Below, in pieces: positions 58,780 through 64,000 of a DNA stretch of 64,000 nucleotides (within the stretch, counting starts at the first letter, position 1; each line of letters begins with the position of its first letter). A program made the position numbers and the translations under genes. The DNA comes from Coptis chinensis (lineage: Eukaryota; Streptophyta; Magnoliopsida; Ranunculales; Ranunculaceae): positions 16,436,501 to 16,500,500 of the forward strand of contig CM027385.1 in assembly GCA_015680905.1 (NCBI GenBank). The letters run 5' to 3'. The notes under the pieces were generated by a model, which saw only the letters and a list, made by a program, of their open reading frames with translations, made no database searches and was not told the DNA's origin.

Positions 58780-58890
58780 CTTTTTTTCCCAGTGACGGGT
58801 GGGCATCGAACCTAAAACCTTGAGCCCAACCTCCCAAGTCTTGACCAGTAGGCCACTTAACCTAATCATGTTGCAACTATTATTTAACCG
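58780..58890 (-). mobile_element. tRNA-derived SINE-like sequence
   Basis: On the minus strand, box A-like AGTGGCCTACTGG (about 58,846-58,858) and box B GGTTCGATGCC (about 58,803-58,813) are about 33 bp apart. An A run follows (T run 58,782-58,788). This fits a short SINE head or a decayed tRNA copy. Target duplications were not identified. Confidence 0.5.
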
Positions 58891-58901
58891 CACCATCAAA
58901 T

Positions 58902-59113
58902 TGTTAGAATAAGGTGAGTTTCTGATTACCCACAAACAAAACAAGAGAAAACAGACTAGAGAAGTGTCTTTAACTCTGCTTCTCCAATCAACTTCACTTT
59001 ATACAAAATGAAAGTACTACATGGTTTATATAAGGCTTAGAAACTGCTAGATACGTAGATAACTGTAAGTGACTAAGACTCTTCGACTAAGACAGAAGAA
59101 ACACTTTCCCACA
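58902..59113 (-). repeat. 3' LTR of the copia element
   Basis: 212 bp, TGTTAGAATAAGGTGAG to CTTTCCCACA on the plus strand. The adjacent CCCCCTCTTAAA is a polypurine tract on the minus strand. The start matches 63,742 onward. Confidence 0.85.
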
Positions 59114-59176
59114 CCCCCTCTTAAACTAAATACTCTTCCATGAACCACTCCAAGCATGTTCTTCAACTTGTTGAAA

Positions 59177-59400
59177 ATGTCTGAAAATCAATTCCAGTAT
59201 GTGGTAGTATGTTCTGATTGTCAATCTCTGGTGCAAGCTGTTAACAAAAAATCAAATGATATTTCGTGGCAATTAGAGGGGGTCTTTTGGTGGAGCTAGG
59301 CGCTTTGACGAAGTCTTTTGGTTTTTGTCAAGTTGTCTTTTGTCCAAGGGAACTTACCCAAGATGCACGAGCTTGCAGAACTGGGGAAGTATAATATGGA
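59177..59400 (+). pseudogene. RNase H-like fragment (LINE or similar) inside the copia element
   Basis: Plus-strand reading gives FQYVVVCSDCQSLVQAVNKK, then SNDISWQLEGVFW, and after a frame break ALTKSFGFCQVVFCPRELTQ. This resembles the second half of plant LINE-type RNase H. It is on the opposite strand from the copia genes, between RNase H and the 3' LTR. Confidence 0.5.
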
Positions 59401-59646
59401 TGTTAATTGTTATATGTTAGTTCCTATGTCTGTTAGGTCTTGTCTCTTGAACAGAAACCAGTCCAGCGTCCTTATTTTTCACGTGCTCCCGAATATGCTA
59501 AGTTCTTTCATGTAGCACAGGATCCTTTGCCAATGCAATAGAAGACCTACTGCCAACATAGAACTTTGTAGGTTCTTCTTACTGCAGCTGAAGCTTTTTG
59601 AAACAATTCCTTAAACACATTGCATGGCATATGGCACTTGATGCAG

Positions 59647-60065
59647 CTACATACTGGGCTTCACATGTAAAAAAAGTAATAATAGGTTGTTTTTTTGAAA
59701 ACCAAGTGAAAGCGCTTTCTCCCATGTAGAAAACAAACACTGTAGTGCTCCTTCAATCATCCAAATCGTCACTGTCTGAGAAAGCATGAAGCTGAAAATC
59801 GCCATAACTAGAGTATAACATCCCATGACTAAGCGTTCCTTTGATGTATTGAAGGATTCTATTGGCTGCCTGCATATGCGAAAACTTTTGTTCTTCCATA
59901 TATCAACTGATAAAACCAACTCCATAGAATATATCTAGTCGAGTGCAAGCTAGATAGCTAGGCTTCCAACCAAACTCTTGACCACTTGTGACCACATTCC
60001 ACAGGAGTAGAAACAGCTTGGCAATTTTCCATCTTAAACTTCTTGAGGACCTCTCTTGCATATAC
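59647..60065 (-). pseudogene. copia RNase H and end of reverse transcriptase
   Basis: Readable with frame changes: YAREVLKKFKMENCQAVSTP near 60,010-60,065, AANRILQYIKGT near 59,840-59,870, and YMGESAFTWFSKKQPI near 59,690-59,730. These are the usual copia sequence blocks after the polymerase. Stops throughout. Confidence 0.7.
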
Positions 60066-60437
60066 TGTTGAGATTATTCCACCCCAATTTCTAGGTGTGT
60101 CCCGCCTATTTCTCTCCCAAACTTCCTCTCATATTAATAGAATTGGTCCTTCACATAAGTTTGAGCTTACGGAGAAATTGGCAATTTAACATGGTATCAG
60201 AGCTTAGGTTTATAAGAGGTATCGGGTTCAAGTCTTGCCAGGTAAAAGTTGCCCAAAAAATAAAAAAGTGCACACCTGTGTTTATTTCCAGGATGTCCCG
60301 CTGAGGGGGAGTGCTGAGATTATTTCACCCCAATTTCTAGATGTGTCCCACCTATTTCTCTCCCGAGCCTCTTCTCATATTAATAGAATTACCCATTCAC
60401 ATAAGTTTGAGTTTATGGAGAAATTGGCAATTTAACA
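60066..60437 (+). mobile_element. Complete TRIM (terminal-repeat retrotransposon in miniature)
   Basis: Two 126-bp LTRs, 60,066-60,191 and 60,312-60,437, begin TG(T/C)TGAGATTATT and end AATTTAACA. A perfect 12-base primer site TGGTATCAGAGC (60,192-60,203) follows the left LTR, and CTGAGGGGGAG precedes the right one. The 5-bp duplication TATAC is at 60,061-60,065 and 60,438-60,442. The interior is only 120 bp and non-coding, so it relies on other elements for enzymes. Confidence 0.94.
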
Positions 60438-60442
60438 TATAC

Positions 60443-61130
60443 TTCTTGATAAATAAATATTCCCTGGTCCAACTGCTACACTTCTATCATTCTATGCCAA
60501 GGAAATAAGCATATAAATAAATATTCCCTGGCCCATCTGCTTCACTTCTATAATTCTATGCCAAGGAAATAAGACATGAGACCAATGTTTGTCACATCAA
60601 ACTCACGAACCACGGATTCCTTAAACTCCTTGAACATCATGGGATTGTTTCATGTAATGATTTAGTCATCCACATGCAAGTAAGCAAACAAACAGAATAT
60701 CTCTATTGTTATTCCTCTTCGAATAAAGAGTATGTTCATACGGACATTTAACAAAACCATTGTCCTCAAAATATTGATTGATTCTGCTATTCCATGTTCA
60801 ATTTCAGTACCTTGTCTCGATGACTCTTTCGAATATAACCCATTAGTTACGCCACGTAGACCTCTTCTTCAAGGTAGCCTTTAAGGAAGGGTGGCATCCA
60901 TCTGTGATATTTTCCATTTGTTTTGAGCTGCCAAAGAAATGATTAACCTTACGGTCTCCAAATGAACAAAGGGAGCAAACACTTCATCATAATCTATTCC
61001 ATGTCTTTGACTATAGCCTTTCACAACCAATCTTGCTTTGTATAACTAAACTTGCCCACTAGCCTTCTTTTTTGCTTTGAACACTCATTTAACTCCAATT
61101 GCATTTTGTCCTCTTGGAAGCTAAGCTAGT
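60443..61130 (-). pseudogene. copia reverse transcriptase, degenerate
   Basis: Recognisable blocks include HTLFIRRG and the active-site region read as YLHVDD followed by a stop (about 60,655-60,690), where copia elements have LYVDD. A tandem duplication of about 70 bp (AATAAATATTCCCTGG to CAAGGAAATAAG) lies within it. Confidence 0.72.
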
Positions 61131-61411
61131 GTTTATATGCAATTCTTCTCGATTGAATTGATTTCTTCATCCATGGCTCATTTACATCAAAAGTAATTGG
61201 AGCATCTTTATTTCAAAAGTAATTATTTCACTATCTGCGAACAGACATAATAGTGTGTAAACTAATTCTCATCAGTCACTTAGGTCTCCACGTAAAGATC
61301 TTGTAGATTTTTTATGCACGTTGGTCCCACACTTGAGCTGGATTCCCCTTGAGAAAGGGGAGGCTGTGACTCTTGGACTTTTTGGCCAACTTGCAGTCCT
61401 CCACTTCACCT

Positions 61412-62181
61412 TCAAAGAAGGGGTAAAATCATACTTCTCTTCTTTTGGAACATTCCAGTCCCATGAAGCTGCTTCATCAAAATTGGATCATGTAGATTGT
61501 AGCTTTTAGTTTGAGAGCCATAGCCAATGAAAACGTACTTGGCACTTTTGTCATCAAGCTTGGTCCCTTTCTGATCTGGTATACGTCCGTATGCAATGCA
61601 TCCGAAAACTCGTAAAAGATGGCTGGGCTTCATTCCACTCCATTCTCTTGCACTCTAACATACTCCGGGTCATGTTCATTATGGTTCGATTTCTTCTTTC
61701 AGCCACACTATTTTGTAGTGGTGTGTATGAAGCCGTCCAAGGGCATCGAATGCCATTTTCTTCACAGAATTCTTCGAATGCTTTCGAAGTGAATTCACCA
61801 CCTCGATCTTGATCTTAAAGAAATGAGGTCATCTCCACTAACTTTTTCAACAAACAAGTCGAACCTTTTAAATTTGAGATACACCTCTGATTTTTCTTTC
61901 AAGAATTATGTCCCCACATCTTTCAGGTAAAGTCATCAAATGAACACAAGAAAATACCTATTCTGACCAAGTGAGGAGTTAATTGGCCCACAAACATCAG
62001 TATAGCACGTGACGGAACGGAATGAATCAAAAGCGAAAGAGTAAAAAATTGAATTACTAGCTACAACATATTCGAATGGAACTGATCCCATAAAGGATTG
62101 CCACAAGGCTCCGATTCCAAGGGATTCCTTGCTATATGTAGCATCTGGAAAACATCCACTTACCAAGCAAACACCCTTCAA
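61412..62181 (-). pseudogene. copia integrase, degenerate
   Basis: Coding order: CYTDVCGPINSSLGQNRYFL (first catalytic Asp, about 62,000), then around 61,660-61,830 DRGGEFTSKAFEEFC and NSVAERRNRTIMNM (second Asp, Glu), then HLLRVFGCIAYGRIPDQKGT (61,412-61,633). Several stops and frame changes separate these blocks, but the three acidic residues can still be seen. Confidence 0.78.
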
Positions 62182-62503
62182 GCCTTAAAAATTTATATGT
62201 ACATACCTCATATGCCACAACCATGATGTGTTTTTTGCGTCGGACGTCGGCCTTCAAGCATCTCACAACCTCAGCTTGAATGTGCAATTGAAACATTCGG
62301 TTCCTTGTCATAGGAACTTGGAAGATTAACATTCTGTTTTGATCTCTCATTGAGAAATTGCCAACTTTCAAATGAATATCATACCCCTTTTCAAGGAGTT
62401 GTCCCAAACTTAGGATATCACTTTTCATGGTGGGAACATAATAAACATCAGAAATGAATTGTTGATATCCATTCTTAAAGCGAATTGGATTTTTCCTTTG
62501 CCT

Positions 62504-63711
62504 TTAACTGGGACTTTTGAGCCACTCCCAAATGTGACCGACCCCACACACAGACTCATTGAGCTCCACAAACAGGTTCTTCTTTCCAGTTATGTGATTG
62601 CCTGCTGCCATATCAAGATACCAATTACCTGGTTCATTGCTTCTCTCTCCCTGGTAGGTAGATAACAAAGTGTGTTCAACCTCCAAATTCTTCTCAACAA
62701 AATTAGCCTTCTCTTCAACATTGCCATTGCTTCTACACTCCAATGCTTAATGACCATACTCGTCACAATTGTAGCACTGGATATGAGCCTTACACTCATT
62801 GGCTTCATGTCCAAACTTGTTAAAGGTGTACTGTTGCTTCTGTGAACTGTCTCAAGGCCTTTGAAATTGCCGCTACCACGTCCTCTTGTGTTATAACTGT
62901 CCTGGTTCTTTTCATCATGACCAGAGCTGTTAAAACCTCTTCCTCTTCCACAACCTCCTCTTGGCCATGTCCACTTCCACATCCTCTGCCTCTGACTTTG
63001 ATTGCTAGATCCATCATGCTCATTTGACAATGCTAGATCCATCATGCTCATTTGACAATGAGAGCTTTGATTGCATCACTTGTTCAATAGAATAGTCACA
63101 CTCTTTCTTAAGAATTCTTTCTCCATTAACTTTCAAAGGTCCAATCAACTCATCAATTGTCCTAGTATCCAGATCTTTGGATTCTTCTAGGGCCACTACA
63201 ATATAATCAAAGTATCAAACTTCAAATCAAGAGATAGAAGTACCTTTCAAACCACTGGAACATCTTCCATTTTTTCACCATTTCTTCGTAATTGATTCAC
63301 CGCAACTTGAACTCTTGAAAAATAAAAAGGTTCAGATTCCTTCATAAGCAAAGACTCAAACTCTCCTCAAAGAGTTTGTAAATGCACCTTTTTCACCTTC
63401 ACAGCTCTTTTGTATGAATTATGTAAGGTGTCCCATGCTTCCGTTAAATTGACCGCACTTGAAATCTTCTAAAAGGCAGATTCATCCACTGATTGATAGA
63501 TGACAGACAATGCATTCCTGTCTTTCTGGAATCTTTTAAAAGAATGATCTCATTCGGCTGTAGACTTGCTTCGTTTTCTGGTTCATTATAACATTTTTCA
63601 ACTACATCCCACACGTCTTGAGATCCCAGCAACGTCTTCATCTGGATGCTCCAGTTCTCATAGTTCTCCTTTGTGAGATGGGGAAATTGAAATGGCATCA
63701 TCCCATTAGCC
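62504..63711 (-). pseudogene. copia gag and protease, degenerate
   Basis: It starts MANGMMPFQFPHLTKENYEN at 63,711, directly inside the primer site, and continues WSIQMKTLLGSQDVWDVVEK as in copia gag. A Gly/Arg-rich region and a zinc knuckle CYNCDEYGH follow; its last Cys comes after a TAA (plus strand 62,747-62,749). The protease start reads WYLDMAAGNHITG, where the family has a D(T/S)GA core, so the active site is changed. A 29-bp tandem duplication (GCTAGATCCATCATGCTCAT) is at about 63,001-63,058. Confidence 0.8.
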
Positions 63712-63741
63712 ATCTTTTTAATCGTGGCTCTAAAACCACTA

Positions 63742-64000
63742 TGTTAGAATAAGGTGAGTTTCGGATTACCCACAAACAAAACAAGAGTGTGACTCTAATA
63801 CCACTATGTTAGAGTAAGGTGAGTTTCTGATTACCCACAAACAAAACAAGAGTAGTCAGACAAGAGAAGTGTCTTTAACTCCACTTATATTACCAACTTC
63901 ACTCTATATTAATGACTAGGACTCTTAGAGTACTTACATATATGTACACACAGTTAATAAGTTCTAGAAACATCAACACACTGTATTTGGTTTACTTTCC
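63742..64000 (-). repeat. 5' LTR of the copia element with duplicated start, cut by the window end
   Basis: TGTTAGAATAAGGTGAG begins at 63,742 and TGTTAGAGTAAGGTGAG again at 63,807. The copy starting at 63,807 aligns with 58,902-59,113. Each start is preceded on the plus strand by a primer-site-like CTCTAAAACCACTA or CTCTAATACCACTA, the complement of TGGTATTAGAG. The last bases, TTTACTTTCC, match the LTR end CACTTTCCCACA. Confidence 0.8.

Larger units (their letters stand above)
58902..64000 (-). mobile_element. Ty1/copia retrotransposon, degenerate, running to the window edge
   Basis: The 3' LTR is 58,902-59,113 and the 5' LTR starts at 63,742/63,807, so the element reads on the minus strand. 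Coding order: gag, CCHC knuckle, protease, integrase, reverse transcriptase, RNase H, as in Ty1/copia. It has many stops and frameshifts. A TRIM has inserted into it (60,066-60,437), and a piece of the reverse transcriptase is duplicated in tandem (about 60,447-60,585). The right LTR appears to end only a few bases beyond 64,000, so the outer duplication could not be checked. Confidence 0.88.

Overview
The window is nuclear DNA of a flowering plant, most likely a eudicot. It is AT-rich, repeat-dense and intron-containing, carries telomere-type CCCTAAA motifs, an inserted plastid segment, and every main class of plant transposon. The species cannot be told from the sequence. Only two genes look like candidates for function: a FAR1/FHY3-type gene (41,935-44,340, minus) and the 3' two thirds of a PDS5 cohesin-cofactor gene (48,765-57,580, minus; its 5' exons lie beyond the right edge).

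Left third (1-20,725): repeat arrays built on AAACGAC (177-410, 18,275-18,410, 19,935-20,410) bracket a broken Mutator-like element whose transposase is joined to an OTU-type cysteine protease domain. A plastid-derived segment with rps16 and the trnK-UUU 5' exon (about 760-3,735) abuts its OTU end. A complete Ty3/gypsy element of Tat type (6,240-17,812, LTRs with 5-bp target duplication CCCTC) has split the transposase gene near its N terminus. That gypsy element carries an accessory gene in antisense, a 92-bp tandem array, and a nested hAT element (12,738-13,984, 8-bp duplication).

Middle (20,726-41,900): a large non-autonomous LTR element (20,726-29,797, duplication ATAGC) has two degenerate gag-like or unknown ORFs and no polymerase. 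A 5'-truncated LINE follows (31,415-33,108, 14-bp duplication), then a long stretch with no recognisable gene, then a rearranged reverse-oriented LTR remnant (about 38,100-39,900).

Right third: the FAR1-like gene, a truncated gypsy gag/protease remnant with one LTR (45,655-47,956), a PIF/Harbinger-type MITE, and PDS5. Twenty-one PDS5 exons with consistent GT/AG borders and reading phase can be traced, including a Tudor domain. Its introns hold a SINE and a TRIM-like pair of repeats. Upstream of the most 5' visible exon lie a Mutator-type foldback MITE, a hAT MITE, and a degenerate Ty1/copia element (58,902 to the window end) that itself contains a complete 372-bp TRIM. Target duplications were read directly for eight insertions, so the order of several nested events can be deduced.
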